From Bradyrhizobium sp. NAS80.1 (GTDB taxonomy: Bacteria; Pseudomonadota; Alphaproteobacteria; Rhizobiales; Xanthobacteraceae), in NCBI RefSeq assembly GCF_001908205.1, contig NZ_LGHL01000065.1, forward strand, positions 21,259 to 85,258: a stretch of 64,000 bases of DNA, read 5' to 3'. Positions within the stretch are counted from its first letter, which is position 1; every line of letters begins with the position of its first letter. The notes beneath the pieces are model-generated. The model saw nothing but the letters and a program-made list of their open reading frames with translations. It ran no database searches and was not told where the DNA came from. Positions 48,653 through 58,023 of this stretch are shown in pieces. The translations under genes and the position numbers were made by a program.

Positions 48653-49938
48653 TCGTCCGTTTCGCCGGCTTCGTACAGCGCCTCGCGCCCAATGCGGTCG
48701 AGGCAGAGCTCGGCTGTCCAGGGCAGCATCAGCGAGCCGCAGCGGCTATCGCGATAGATACGCTCGAGCGGCAGCGACCGGAGCATGGCCTGACCGCCGC
48801 AGGTGCGGATCGCGAGCGCGGCGAGCTCATTGGCGCCTTCCATCACCGAATATTGCGCGGCATAGGCCCGCAGCACCTGCTCCTTGCTCGGGTTAGCGCG
48901 CGCGTCCGTGACAGCCTGGAACCAGATCGCCTTGATCTGCTCGAGCTTGATCTGCATCTGCGCGACTGCGATCTGCTTGGTCGGATACATCCGGCGCTTG
49001 ACCGGCGGCATGCCCGGCACCTCGCCGCGCAAGTAGCGCACGGTGAAATCGTAGGCGGCTTGCGCGAGGCCCATATAGGTCGGCGACAGCGTCAGGAACA
49101 TGTGTGGCCAGCGCATCGCAGCCTGGAAGTAGACGCCGCGCGGCATCAGCGCAGCATCCTCCGGCACGAACACGTCCTTGAACAGGAGTGTCCGCGAGAC
49201 CGTCCCGCGCATGCCGAGCGGATCCCAGTCGCCGACGACCGAGACGCCCTCCGATGTCGCGGGGATCGCCAGGTAAAGGGTGTTGCGGCGCGAAGCCTTT
49301 TCGCCTTCCTCGATCTCGGTGCAGAGCACGCCGTAATAGTCGGCGTGGCCGGAGAGCGACGCAAAGATCTTCTTGCCGTTGACGATCCAGCCACCCTCGA
49401 CCGGCTTTGCTTCCGTGCCGAAAGCGACGCCACCCGCGGCGGCAGCTCCGCCCTCGGAGAATGGCTGCGAGTAAATCGCACCGTCCTCGATGATGCGCTT
49501 GTAGTGGACTGCGCGCCGCTTCTCGTGTTCCGCGCGTGTCTCCGCGTCCATGTCGAGATCATCAGCCAGCGGGCCCGACCACAGGGTCGAGCAGACATGC
49601 ATGTTCCAGGTGAGCGCAGTCGCACCGCAATAGCGGCCGAGCTCGGCTGCTGCCAAGGCATAGGTCTGGTAGTTCGCACCAAGTCCGCCGTGTTTCTTGG
49701 GAATGGCGATGCCGAGCAGGCCGGCGCGATGCAGGTCGCGATAATTCTCGGTCGGGAAGATCGCCTCGCGATCGTAAGTTGCGGCGCGACCGGCGAACAC
49801 GCTCTGACCAATCTCTCTTGCGCGCGTGACGATGCCGGCCTGCTCGTCGCTCAAGCGGAACGCCACGGGATCGAAGATCGGGAGATCAAGGGCAACCTTG
49901 TCGGTTACGCCGATGTTCTTGTTGACTTGCATGGTCAT
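48649..49938 (-). CDS. Acyl-CoA dehydrogenase family protein
   Basis: A 429-residue flavoprotein that introduces a 2,3-double bond into an acyl-CoA. FAD motifs include YSQPFSEGGAAAAGGVAFGTEAK, WDPLGMRGTVSRTLLF, and YSVMEGANELAALAIRTCGGQAMLRSLPLERIYRDSRCG. AAGGTGAC precedes the ATG at 49938. It is second in the leftward operon and overlaps the ligase gene downstream by 4 bp. Electrons would go to electron-transfer flavoprotein, which is not encoded here. Confidence 0.92.
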   Translation of the reverse strand: MTMQVNKNIGVTDKVALDLPIFDPVAFRLSDEQAGIVTRAREIGQSVFAGRAATYDREAIFPTENYRDLHRAGLLGIAIPKKHGGLGANYQTYALAAAELGRYCGATALTWNMHVCSTLWSGPLADDLDMDAETRAEHEKRRAVHYKRIIEDGAIYSQPFSEGGAAAAGGVAFGTEAKPVEGGWIVNGKKIFASLSGHADYYGVLCTEIEEGEKASRRNTLYLAIPATSEGVSVVGDWDPLGMRGTVSRTLLFKDVFVPEDAALMPRGVYFQAAMRWPHMFLTLSPTYMGLAQAAYDFTVRYLRGEVPGMPPVKRRMYPTKQIAVAQMQIKLEQIKAIWFQAVTDARANPSKEQVLRAYAAQYSVMEGANELAALAIRTCGGQAMLRSLPLERIYRDSRCGSLMLPWTAELCLDRIGREALYEAGETDD

Positions 49939-49950
49939 TGCGCAGTCACC

Positions 49951-50766
49951 TTACGCTTTGGTCGCGACGGAATTCAGGAATTGGCCGAGAGCCTCGTCAA
50001 AGGCGTCAGGGCGTTCAAGGTTGGCGAGATGCCCGACACCGGCCAGCTCGACATATTTGGCCGAAGGAATGTAGGTCGCTGTCTTGGCCATCATGGGCGC
50101 TGGCGCGTTATTGTCCTTGGAGCCGGACAGCAGCAGCGTCGGGACGGATATATCCTTGAGCGTGCTGCGTTGATCGAAGCCGATCAAGGCCAGCATCATG
50201 GCGCGATAGCTCGCCTCGGGCACACTTCCCATGCACGCCCGCGCAAGCTCCATTCCCTTGGGATCAGGATCGTCGCCCACAAGCTCCTTCACCAGGGAGG
50301 GCGCGAGCGACGTCATCGTCTCGCCGCGATCGAGCGGCCCGAGGCGTGCCGCGATGAACGATTTCTGCCAGTCGCCGTCGGCCTTGCCGAACGCCGGGCT
50401 GGTCTGCGCGAGGACGACCGCGCGCGCCAGTTTGGGGGATTGCACCAGCCATTTCTGGACGATCATGCCGCCGATCGAATGGCCGACCAGAATAGGCCTG
50501 CTTGCGCCGATCTGTTCGATGAATTGCTGGAGCGCATCCGCCAGGGCCGCGATGCTGACGCTGGCAAGCGGCGCCGATCCGCCATAGCCCGGCATGTCCC
50601 ATGCGATTGCGTGGAATCGGTTGCTGAATGTGGCAAGCTGATGCCGCCAAGCCCGTGCCGCGCCGCCAATGCCATGCAGGAAAATCAAGGGTGTCGCGTC
50701 CGGGGCGCCCGCGGCTTCATAGGCGAAGCGTCCGTCCTTTGTTATCATTGGCGCAGGCTGCGACAC
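49951..50766 (-). CDS. Alpha/beta hydrolase (3-oxoadipate enol-lactonase-like)
   Basis: A 271-residue cytosolic hydrolase. The oxyanion region is PLIFLHGIGGAARAW, the nucleophile elbow GHSIGGMIVQKW, and the acid and base are in LLLSGSKDNNAP and VGHLANLERPDAF. The length and motifs fit PcaD-like enol-lactonases and C-C hydrolases of ring-cleavage pathways. It leads the leftward operon; two candidate MarR sites lie just upstream. Probably acts on a ring-opened or lactone intermediate, or releases CoA. Confidence 0.88.
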   Translation of the reverse strand: MSQPAPMITKDGRFAYEAAGAPDATPLIFLHGIGGAARAWRHQLATFSNRFHAIAWDMPGYGGSAPLASVSIAALADALQQFIEQIGASRPILVGHSIGGMIVQKWLVQSPKLARAVVLAQTSPAFGKADGDWQKSFIAARLGPLDRGETMTSLAPSLVKELVGDDPDPKGMELARACMGSVPEASYRAMMLALIGFDQRSTLKDISVPTLLLSGSKDNNAPAPMMAKTATYIPSAKYVELAGVGHLANLERPDAFDEALGQFLNSVATKA

Positions 50767-50824
50767 GCGACATCCTTTTGCTTGGCCCGTCGATGCTAAC
50801 AGGCCTGTAGGGGATGGGAAGAGA

Positions 50825-50924
50825 TAATTTTATACTTAAAGCAATATTCGGGCCGGTCTCTCGCGCGCGGGCGTGCGCAGCGTCGATCGGCGCTTTCGTT
50901 GCAAAAATTTGAAGGTTAAAATAT
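50825..50924. promoter_or_regulatory. Two MarR-type operator candidates in a divergent promoter
   Basis: Core 1 is TTTTATACTTAAA at 50828-50840; core 2 is TTTGAAGGTTAAA at 50908-50920, within AAAATTTGAAGGTTAAAAT. They lie between the leftward hydrolase operon (start 50766) and the rightward short-chain dehydrogenase operon (start 50963). The same motif recurs at 52650, 58170, 58239 and 58880. One core beside each start fits separate control of both operons by one regulator. Confidence 0.6.
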
Positions 50925-50962
50925 ATCGGACTAACGATCAGTAGATCCCAGGGAGCCAGCGC

Positions 50963-51724
50963 ATGACCGCATTGCCGCATTCGCCGCACGCGCTGGTGAC
51001 CGGTGGTGGCCGCGGCATCGGTCGCGCGATTGCGGCATCCCTCGTCGCTGCAGGTGCCACCGTCACGGTGCTTGGCCGGAATGCAGCAACTCTCGAGGAG
51101 GCTGTCAGCGCGGGAGCCGCGCATTTTTCGGCCGTTGCCGACGTTTCGGATGAAGCTGCGCTGAAGGCCGCGATCACGGAAGCGAGTGCGCTGAAGCCGA
51201 TCGATATCCTCATCGCCAACGCGGGCAGTGCTGAATCCGCGCCATTCGCGAAATCGGACAGTGCTCTTTTTTCGCGCATGATGGATGTCAATTTTATGGG
51301 CGTGGTCCATGCCATCAGCGCTGTGCTGCCGGGGATGAAGGATCGCCCTTACGGCCGTATCGTCGCGATTGCGTCGACGGCGGGGCTCAAGGGCTATGCC
51401 TACGTGAGCGCGTACACGGCCGCCAAGCACGCTGTGGTCGGTCTCGTGCGCTCGCTCGCCCTCGAAATGGCCGGCAGCAATGTAACCGTGAATGCGGTCT
51501 GTCCCGGATTCACCGACACCGATCTGGTCGCCGGCAGCATCGAAAACATCATGAAGAAGACAGAACGAACCCGCGAGCAGGCGATCGCCGAGCTTGCGAA
51601 GCATAATCCGCAAGGAAGGCTGATCACGCCTCAAGAGGTGGCTGATGCCGTGCTTTGGTTGTGCGGCGAGGGCGCCGGTGCGATCACAGGGCAGGCGATC
51701 GCCGTTGCCGGTGGTGAGATCTAG
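50963..51724 (+). CDS. Short-chain dehydrogenase/reductase (SDR)
   Basis: A 253-residue NAD(P)-dependent oxidoreductase. Cofactor motif TGGGRGIG at residues 13-20, NAG in LIANAGSAES, catalytic Ser in AIASTAGLKG and YxxxK in AYTAAKHA. In the pathway it would oxidise a hydroxyacyl-CoA ring intermediate or reduce a keto group. GGGAGCC lies 8-9 nt before the ATG. The enoyl-CoA hydratase gene follows by 39 nt. Confidence 0.92.
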   Translation: MTALPHSPHALVTGGGRGIGRAIAASLVAAGATVTVLGRNAATLEEAVSAGAAHFSAVADVSDEAALKAAITEASALKPIDILIANAGSAESAPFAKSDSALFSRMMDVNFMGVVHAISAVLPGMKDRPYGRIVAIASTAGLKGYAYVSAYTAAKHAVVGLVRSLALEMAGSNVTVNAVCPGFTDTDLVAGSIENIMKKTERTREQAIAELAKHNPQGRLITPQEVADAVLWLCGEGAGAITGQAIAVAGGEI

Positions 51725-51763
51725 CGTGACGCGGGTTCGGAACAAGAAAGCCAAGGAGATCGC

Positions 51764-52600
51764 ATGAGCAGACCAGCCAATCCCGTCACCGTGCCGCTCG
51801 CGGACTATTCGCCGCAACACTTCCTGCTGGCCGTGGTCGACGGCGTTGCCACCGTGACGCTCAATCGTCCCGAACGGAAGAATCCGCTGACGTTCGAGAG
51901 CTATCGGGAGTTGACGGATTTCTTCCGCGCCTGCGCCTTCGACGACGCGGTCAAGGCGATCGTCGTCACGGGCGCCGGCGGCAATTTCTCGTCTGGTGGC
52001 GACGTATTCGAGATCATCGGTCCGCTCGTGAAGATGGATACGAAAGGGCTGACGGCCTTCACGCGAATGACAGGCGACCTCGTCAAGGCGATGCGTGCCT
52101 GCCCGCAGCCGATCGTGGCTGCTGTCGAGGGCATCTGTGCTGGCGCCGGCGCCATCATCGCGATGGCGTCGGACATGCGTCTCGCAGCGAGCGGCGCCAA
52201 GGTCGCGTTCCTGTTCAACAAGGTGGGCCTTGCCGGCTGCGACATGGGCGCTTGCGCGATCCTGCCGCGGATCATCGGACAGTCCCGGGCCTCCGAGTTG
52301 CTCTATACCGGCCGGTTCATGACCGCGGAGGAGGGCGAGCGCTGGGGCTTCTTCAGTCGCATCGTCACGCCGGAACAGGTGCTGCCTCAGGCACAGCTGC
52401 TGGCAAAGCAGGTCGCGGAGGGGCCGACCTTTGGCAACACCATGACCAAGCGGATGCTGGCCATGGAATGGGCAATGTCAGTGGAAGAGGCGATCGAGGC
52501 GGAAGCTGTTGCTCAAGCCCTTTGTATGACGACGGCCGACTTCGAGCGGGCCTTCGAGGCTTTTGCCAACAAGGTCAAGCCGGTCTTCAGGGGCGACTGA
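51764..52600 (+). CDS. Enoyl-CoA hydratase/isomerase family protein
   Basis: A 278-residue crotonase-fold enzyme. The oxyanion-hole segments are NFSSGGDVFEI and AAVEGICAGAGAIIAMASDMR; the catalytic region LFNKVGLAGCDMGACAILPRIIG has Gly/Cys/Asp where classical hydratases have Glu, so it may be a specialised isomerase or hydrolase. AAGGAG lies 7-8 nt before the ATG. It forms an operon with the SDR gene, and serves the aromatic acyl-CoA pathway. Confidence 0.92.
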   Translation: MSRPANPVTVPLADYSPQHFLLAVVDGVATVTLNRPERKNPLTFESYRELTDFFRACAFDDAVKAIVVTGAGGNFSSGGDVFEIIGPLVKMDTKGLTAFTRMTGDLVKAMRACPQPIVAAVEGICAGAGAIIAMASDMRLAASGAKVAFLFNKVGLAGCDMGACAILPRIIGQSRASELLYTGRFMTAEEGERWGFFSRIVTPEQVLPQAQLLAKQVAEGPTFGNTMTKRMLAMEWAMSVEEAIEAEAVAQALCMTTADFERAFEAFANKVKPVFRGD

Positions 52601-52649
52601 GCCGGCGGGACTTCCCCACGGGGAGGCCTGCAACGGGGACTTGCGCGGA

Positions 52650-52671
52650 ATTATTTTAGGGTTAAAATAAT
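52650..52671. promoter_or_regulatory. MarR-type operator candidate upstream of the fused monooxygenase
   Basis: A near-perfect palindrome: ATTATTTTA and its complement TAAAATAAT around a short GGGT centre. It ends 28 nt before the ATG at 52700 and is the most symmetrical of the six copies. Its position would block transcription of the central enzyme of the pathway. Confidence 0.65.
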
Positions 52672-52699
52672 TTCCGCCGGGTCAATTGGCGAGGCTCCC

Positions 52700-55051
52700 A
52701 TGAAAGTCGCGATCATCGGTGGCGGACCTGCGGGTCTCTATGCTGCGATCCTCCTGAAGAAGCAGCGGCCAAGCGCCGACATCACAGTATACGAGCGCAA
52801 CCGCGCCGACGACACGTTCGGCTTCGGCGTGGTGTTCTCCGACGCCACACTGGACAATTTCGAGAAACACGACCTCCCGAGCTACCGCCGCATCACCCAG
52901 GAATTCGCGTACTGGGACGACATCGCCGTACATTTCCGCGGCACCGTGCACCGGGTCGGCGGCAACGGTTTTTGCGGCTGCTCGCGGCAGAAGCTGCTGC
53001 TGATCCTGCAGGAGCGGGCGCGCGAGCTCGGCGTCAATCTTCATTTCGAAGTGGACATCGAAGACGAGTCCCGCTTCGCCGTCGCTGATCTCATTCTGAT
53101 TGCGGATGGTATCAATAGCCGCTTCCGCGAGAAATACGTCGAGCACTTCCAGCCGGAGGTCGACCTCCGCACCAACAAATTCGCCTGGATGGGATCGACC
53201 AGGCCGCTCGATGCTTTCACCTTCATCTTCCAGGAGACGGAGTGGGGACCGTTCATCGCCCACGCCTACCAGTATGAGGCAGGGCACTCGACCTGGATCT
53301 TCGAGACCGATCCGGAGACGTTCGCGCGGGCAGGGCTGACGGGGTTGAATGAGACCCAGTCTGCCGCGCGGATGGCCGAAATCTTTGGATGGTTTCTCGA
53401 TGGGCACAAGCTGCTCACCAACCGTTCAATGTGGCGCAATTTCCCGATGATCCGCAGCAAGCGCTGGGTCAAGGACAACATGGTTCTGCTCGGTGACGCC
53501 AAGGCGAGCGCGCATTTCTCGATCGGCTCCGGCACGAAGCTCGCGATGGAAGACGCGATCGCGCTGGCCGAGGCGATGGCAAAGACGCCCAGCGTCCAGG
53601 CGGCACTCGATCTCTACGAGCATGGCCGCCGTGAGGAGGTCGAGAAGACGCAGCATGCTGCGGACGTCTCGCTGGTGTGGTTCGAGCACGTCGATCGTTT
53701 CTGGGACTTCGATCCGGTGCAGTTTGCCTTCGGCGTGATGACGCGTTCGAAGGCGATCACCTATGACAATCTTAAACTGCGCGCCCCGGATTTCGTCGCA
53801 GAGGTTGAGGAATCGTTTGCGAAGCGCGTTCGAGACAGCGGTTTTGAGGTCGACACCGGGAAGCCCATGGTGCCGCTGTTCCAGCCGTTCCGGCTGCGCG
53901 AGATGGAGATCGCTAACCGCGCCGTGATGTCGCCGATGTGCATGTATTCGGCGAAGGAAGGCGTGCCGACCGATTTCCATCTGGTACACTACGGATCGCG
54001 TGCGATCGGCGGTGCCGGCCTGATCTTCACGGAAATGACCTGCGTCAGCCGCGACGCACGGATCACGCCTGGCTGCACCGGGCTGTGGAACGACGAGCAG
54101 GAAGCCGCGTGGCGGCGCATCGTGGATTTCGTCCACGGCAATTCGGCTGCAAAAATCTGCCTGCAACTCGGGCACGCCGGCCGCAAGGGTGCGACCAAGC
54201 TGATGTGGGATGGCATGGATCGCCCCCTGGAGGAGGGCGGCTGGGACGTGTTCTCGGCATCGCCGCTGCCTTACTTCCCCGACAGTCAGGTGCCGCGCGA
54301 GCTTGACCGCGCCGGCATGAATGCGGTGAGGGATGCATTCGTCGCGGCGGCCGAACGTGGCGAGCGCTGCGGCTTCGACATGCTTGAGCTGCACTGCGCC
54401 CACGGTTATCTGCTCGCGAGCTTCATCTCGCCGCTGACGAATACCCGTACGGACGAGTATGGCGGCACACTCGCCAATCGCCTGCGTTTCCCGCTGGAGA
54501 TCTTCGAGGCGCTGCGGGCAGTGTGGCCGTCGCACAAGCCGATGTCGGTCCGCATTTCCGCGACCGACTGGGCTGATGGCGGCATCACCGGTGACGACGC
54601 CGTCGCCATTGCGCGCGCCTTCGCCGAGGCCGGCGTCGATCTCGTCGACGTTTCGACCGGGCAGACCGTGCGCGATGCGCAGCCGGTCTACGGGCGCATG
54701 TTCCAGACACCGTTCTCGGACCAGGTCCGCAACGAGGCGCGCGTGGCCACCATGTGCGTCGGCAACATCACGACGGCGGACCAGGCCAATACCATCCTGG
54801 CTGCAGGCCGGGCAGACCTCGTCGCACTCGGCCGGCCGCATCTGGTCGATCCATTCTTCACCATGAAGGCGGCGGCCTGGTACGGCGCAGACGACGCTTT
54901 CTGCCCGCCGCAATATCTGCCCGGCAAGGATCAGATTTTCCGCAATAGCGTGCGTGACCGGCAGGATCTCGAGGAGCTGCGAATTAAGGCTAAGCCCAAG
55001 ACCCGGGCTGAGCTCAGGGTGGAGGCGACAAAGCCGCTTGCGGCGGAGTGA
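52700..55051 (+). CDS. Fused aromatic-CoA monooxygenase / old yellow enzyme reductase (2-aminobenzoyl-CoA or salicylyl-CoA type)
   Basis: A 783-residue two-domain flavoenzyme. The N-terminal domain is a FAD hydroxylase (GGGPAGLYAAILLK at residues 7-20; MVLLGDAKASAHFSIGSGTKLAMEDA for the FAD ribose). From about residue 390 a complete old-yellow-enzyme domain follows (PLFQPFRLREMEIANRAV, LQLGHAGRKG, LHCAHGYLLASFISPL). This fusion is known from 2-aminobenzoyl-CoA monooxygenase/reductase of Azoarcus, which hydroxylates and then reduces the ring of anthraniloyl-CoA, and from salicylyl-CoA 5-hydroxylase. It stands between hydratase and flavin-oxidoreductase genes and downstream of a clear operator. 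Anthraniloyl-CoA is favoured because a RidA gene belongs to the cluster. Confidence 0.93.
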   Translation: MKVAIIGGGPAGLYAAILLKKQRPSADITVYERNRADDTFGFGVVFSDATLDNFEKHDLPSYRRITQEFAYWDDIAVHFRGTVHRVGGNGFCGCSRQKLLLILQERARELGVNLHFEVDIEDESRFAVADLILIADGINSRFREKYVEHFQPEVDLRTNKFAWMGSTRPLDAFTFIFQETEWGPFIAHAYQYEAGHSTWIFETDPETFARAGLTGLNETQSAARMAEIFGWFLDGHKLLTNRSMWRNFPMIRSKRWVKDNMVLLGDAKASAHFSIGSGTKLAMEDAIALAEAMAKTPSVQAALDLYEHGRREEVEKTQHAADVSLVWFEHVDRFWDFDPVQFAFGVMTRSKAITYDNLKLRAPDFVAEVEESFAKRVRDSGFEVDTGKPMVPLFQPFRLREMEIANRAVMSPMCMYSAKEGVPTDFHLVHYGSRAIGGAGLIFTEMTCVSRDARITPGCTGLWNDEQEAAWRRIVDFVHGNSAAKICLQLGHAGRKGATKLMWDGMDRPLEEGGWDVFSASPLPYFPDSQVPRELDRAGMNAVRDAFVAAAERGERCGFDMLELHCAHGYLLASFISPLTNTRTDEYGGTLANRLRFPLEIFEALRAVWPSHKPMSVRISATDWADGGITGDDAVAIARAFAEAGVDLVDVSTGQTVRDAQPVYGRMFQTPFSDQVRNEARVATMCVGNITTADQANTILAAGRADLVALGRPHLVDPFFTMKAAAWYGADDAFCPPQYLPGKDQIFRNSVRDRQDLEELRIKAKPKTRAELRVEATKPLAAE

Positions 55052-55105
55052 CCGCCCGTGCGACGTTAACTCCATTGCCTGGCGTATTCGAGTGGAGTAG
55101 GGGCG

Positions 55106-56356
55106 ATGAAGGCGATTATCGTCGGTGGCGGCATCGGTGGTCTCACCACGGCTTTGATGCTGCGGGCCCGCGGGCTGGCTTGCGAGATTTTCGAGCAGTC
55201 CGATACCATCCGCGAGCTCGGCGTCGGCATCAACACGCTGCCGCACGCCATGCGTGAGCTCGCCGGGCTCGGCTTGCTGCAGAAGCTCGACGACGTCGCA
55301 ATCCGCACCGACCAACTCTATTACCTCAGTCGGCACGGCCAGGAGGTCTGGCGCGAAGCGCGAGGCATCGATGCCGGTCACGACGTGCCGCAATTCTCGA
55401 TTCACCGCGGCCGGCTTCAGGGCGTCATCCATCACGCCGTCGAGGAACGGCTCGGGCCAGAAGCAATTCACACCGGCTGCCGGCTCGGCGCGTTCACGCA
55501 GGACGAGGGCGGCATCACGGCCTATTTCTTCGATCGGACCGGCGCGCACATCCACACTGCGCGTGGCGATATCCTGATCGGCGCTGACGGAATTCATTCG
55601 CGCGTGCGCGAGACGCTGTTCCCGAACGAAGGGCCGCCGTGCTGGAACGGCCTGATGCTGTGGCGCGGTGCGCGTGACTGGCCGCTCTTCCTCACCGGCA
55701 GGTCGATGATCGTGGCCGGTGGTCTCAACGCGAAGGTGGTGATCTATCCGATCGCGGAGGGATCGAGCCCGGCGAGCCGTCTTACCAACTGGGCGGTGCT
55801 GGTGAAGGTCGGCGAGGGCAATGCTCCGCCACCTCGGAAAGAAGATTGGTCGCGGCCCGGGCGACGCGAGGAGTTGATGCCGCATGTTGCGCGCTTCTCG
55901 GTGCCTTACATTGATGTGAAGAGCCTGATCTCGGCAACGCCCGAGTTCTACGAATATCCAACCTGCGATCGCGATCCCTTGCCCTATTGGTCGTCCGGCC
56001 GCGTCACGCTGCTCGGCGATGCCGCGCATCCCATGTATCCGGTCGGCTCGAACGGAGCTTCGCAGGCGATCCTCGATGCGCGCTGTCTTGCGGACGTGCT
56101 GGTACGCGCTGAGCATCCACGCCAGGCCTTGGTCGAATATGAGAAGAAGCGTCTGCCGATGACGGCAGATGTCGTCCGCTCCAACCGCCGTGGCGGCCCC
56201 GAGGGCGTCATCGATGCCGTCGAGCAGCTCGCGCCCGACGGCTTTGACAATATCGAAAACGTCCTGAGCTATTCCCAGCGCGAAGCGATCGTGCGTGGCT
56301 ATGCGACCAAGGCGGGTTTTGCCGCAGTCCCCGGACTTGCAGCGGTGCGCGCTTAA
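55106..56356 (+). CDS. FAD-dependent oxidoreductase (PhzS/salicylate hydroxylase-like)
   Basis: A 416-residue class A flavoprotein. FAD motif IIVGGGIGGLTTALMLRARG at the N-terminus, DG motif DILIGADGIHSRVRETL, GD motif GRVTLLGDAAHPMYPVGSNGASQAI. It is closest in layout to 5-methylphenazine-carboxylate or salicylate hydroxylases. It follows the fused monooxygenase by 54 nt in the same direction and should take part in the same pathway, perhaps providing the phenolic or aminobenzoic substrate. Substrate is not determinable. Confidence 0.9.
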   Translation: MKAIIVGGGIGGLTTALMLRARGLACEIFEQSDTIRELGVGINTLPHAMRELAGLGLLQKLDDVAIRTDQLYYLSRHGQEVWREARGIDAGHDVPQFSIHRGRLQGVIHHAVEERLGPEAIHTGCRLGAFTQDEGGITAYFFDRTGAHIHTARGDILIGADGIHSRVRETLFPNEGPPCWNGLMLWRGARDWPLFLTGRSMIVAGGLNAKVVIYPIAEGSSPASRLTNWAVLVKVGEGNAPPPRKEDWSRPGRREELMPHVARFSVPYIDVKSLISATPEFYEYPTCDRDPLPYWSSGRVTLLGDAAHPMYPVGSNGASQAILDARCLADVLVRAEHPRQALVEYEKKRLPMTADVVRSNRRGGPEGVIDAVEQLAPDGFDNIENVLSYSQREAIVRGYATKAGFAAVPGLAAVRA

Positions 56357-56364
56357 GACAGCTG

Positions 56365-56820
56365 CTAGCCGCCGGGAGGCGGCGGCAGGAAGTGGATGTT
56401 GAACTCGGCGGCCAATGCCACCACGTCCTCCGGCTTCTGTTCCTTCATGTTGTGAAGGCCCCAGAACAGGTCGAACAGCTTGCGGCTCGGCGCGACCCAG
56501 AACAGCACTTTCGCGGTCTGCTCCGATTTGTTGAAGATGCCGTGCGGCACGCCCATGCCGAGCCGGATCAAATCGCCTGCGGTTGCCTGCGACTCGGAAT
56601 TGCCGAGCATGAAGTCGAGCTTGCCCTCCAGCATGTAGAGATACTCATCCTGGTCCGGATGAATGTGCGGCGGCACGAACGTACCCGGCGGCAGCGTCGC
56701 GTGCCAGGAGAAGCTGTTTTCAGCGTAGCTCTTCGGCACATAGGTCTGGCCGAGGATGTTCCAGGAAATGCCCTGGATCCCCTCATTGGCCCGCGTGATG
56801 CCGGTGATTTCGCTCTTCAT
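56365..56820 (-). CDS. Cupin domain protein
   Basis: A 151-residue cupin with the metal motif PPHIHPDQDEYLYMLEGKLDF (G-x5-HxH-x4-E-x6-G, two His and one Glu) and the second motif GVPHGIFNKSEQ. Cupins of this size are dioxygenases, isomerases or sugar-binding proteins; here ring cleavage or tautomerisation is possible. Convergent with the FAD oxidoreductase (gap 8 nt) and followed on its own strand by no other gene. The ATG at 56820 has GGAGGACTGCA upstream. Confidence 0.86.
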   Translation of the reverse strand: MKSEITGITRANEGIQGISWNILGQTYVPKSYAENSFSWHATLPPGTFVPPHIHPDQDEYLYMLEGKLDFMLGNSESQATAGDLIRLGMGVPHGIFNKSEQTAKVLFWVAPSRKLFDLFWGLHNMKEQKPEDVVALAAEFNIHFLPPPPGG

Positions 56821-56847
56821 TGCAGTCCTCCCGTAACACGATGCGGC

Positions 56848-58023
56848 TTAGTTTGCCGCCTTGCAGTCCTTGGCGTAGCGGTCGCCATAGTTCTCAAAAA
56901 CCTTCTGGACGATCTCGGTCTGGAACTTGCCGTCCGGACGCTTCGCGACCTTGGTCAGGTAGAAATCCTGGATCGGATATCCGTTGCTGTTGAACTTGAA
57001 TGCGCCGCGCAGCGAGGTGAAGTCGGCCTTCTTCAGTGCGGCCGCAACCGCATCCTTGTTGGAGAGATCGCCCTTCACGGCCTTGACGGCGCTGTCGATC
57101 AGCATCGCGGCATCGTACGCCTGGAAAGCATAGGTCCCGGGCACGCTGTTGTAGGCGGCCTCATAGGCCGCGACGAACTTCTTGTTCTGGGGATTGTCGA
57201 GATTAGGCGCCCAGTTCGCGCCGCCGAACATGCCGACGGCCGCGTCCTGCTGCGCCGGCAGGGTCGATTCATCCACCGTGAAGGCCGAGAGCACCGGAAT
57301 GGTGTCGGCGAGGCCGGCTTGCCGGTATTGTTTCACGAGATTGACGCCGAGGCCGCCCGGCATGAACGTGAAGAGAGCATCGGGCTTCTGAGACGAAATC
57401 TTGGATAACTCCGGCTGGAAATCCAGCGTATTGAGCGGCATGTAGGACTCTTCGACAATCTCGCCCTTGTAGTCGAGCTTGAAGCCTGCCACCGAGTCCT
57501 TGCCGGCCTGATAGTTCGGCACCATCAGGTACATGCGCTTGTAGCCTCGATCCTGCGCGACCTTGCCGAGGATCTCATGCACCTGATCGTTCTGATACGA
57601 CGTCACGTAGAAGAACGGGTTGCACTCCTTGCCGGCAAAGGTCGATGGGCCGGCATTAGGGCTGATCAGGAACACCTTGGATTCCGTGACGGGCCGGTGG
57701 ATCGCCTGGAGGATGTTGGAGAAGATCGGGCCTACCACGAAATCGACCTTGTCGCGCTCCAGAAGCCCCTTGACCTTCGTCACCGCCGCGTCCGGCTTGA
57801 GCTCGTCATCGGCAACGATCACCTCGACATCGCGGCCGCCCATCTTGCCACCGAGGTCCTTCACGGCGAGCGCAAAGCCGTCTCGAACCTGTTGGCCGAG
57901 CGCGGCGGCAGGTCCCGACAACGTCACGATCACACCCAGTTTGATCTTTTCCTGGGCGAAGGCAGGGTTTACGGCGGTGCCGAGCAGCAAGGCGGCGGCA
58001 GCCAAGGTCCATTGCGTCTTCAT
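56848..58023 (-). CDS. ABC transporter substrate-binding protein (branched-chain amino acid/aromatic type)
   Basis: A 391-residue periplasmic protein with signal peptide (TLAAAALLLGTAVNPAFA). The LivK-type fold is clear: KLGVIVTLSGPAAALGQQVRDGFALAVKDLGGKMGG, VDFVVGPIFSNILQAI and FFYVTSYQNDQVHEILGK. Relatives bind aromatic acids such as benzoate or 4-hydroxybenzoate. No permease or ATPase of this family is in the window, so it may serve transporter genes elsewhere. It is divergent from the MarR gene, with two operator candidates between them, and the cupin gene follows in the same direction. Confidence 0.9.
   Translation of the reverse strand: MKTQWTLAAAALLLGTAVNPAFAQEKIKLGVIVTLSGPAAALGQQVRDGFALAVKDLGGKMGGRDVEVIVADDELKPDAAVTKVKGLLERDKVDFVVGPIFSNILQAIHRPVTESKVFLISPNAGPSTFAGKECNPFFYVTSYQNDQVHEILGKVAQDRGYKRMYLMVPNYQAGKDSVAGFKLDYKGEIVEESYMPLNTLDFQPELSKISSQKPDALFTFMPGGLGVNLVKQYRQAGLADTIPVLSAFTVDESTLPAQQDAAVGMFGGANWAPNLDNPQNKKFVAAYEAAYNSVPGTYAFQAYDAAMLIDSAVKAVKGDLSNKDAVAAALKKADFTSLRGAFKFNSNGYPIQDFYLTKVAKRPDGKFQTEIVQKVFENYGDRYAKDCKAAN

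Noticed and set aside
48544..50799. Long open frame (about 750 codons) on the plus strand
   Set aside because: It runs antisense to the ligase, acyl-CoA dehydrogenase and hydrolase genes. No motif or ribosome site; an artefact of third-position GC bias.
53426..56116. Very long open frame (about 900 codons) on the minus strand
   Set aside because: It lies opposite the fused monooxygenase and FAD oxidoreductase genes, which have clear motifs. The translated product is rich in Arg, Ala, His and Asp without domains, as is normal for antisense frames in high-GC DNA.
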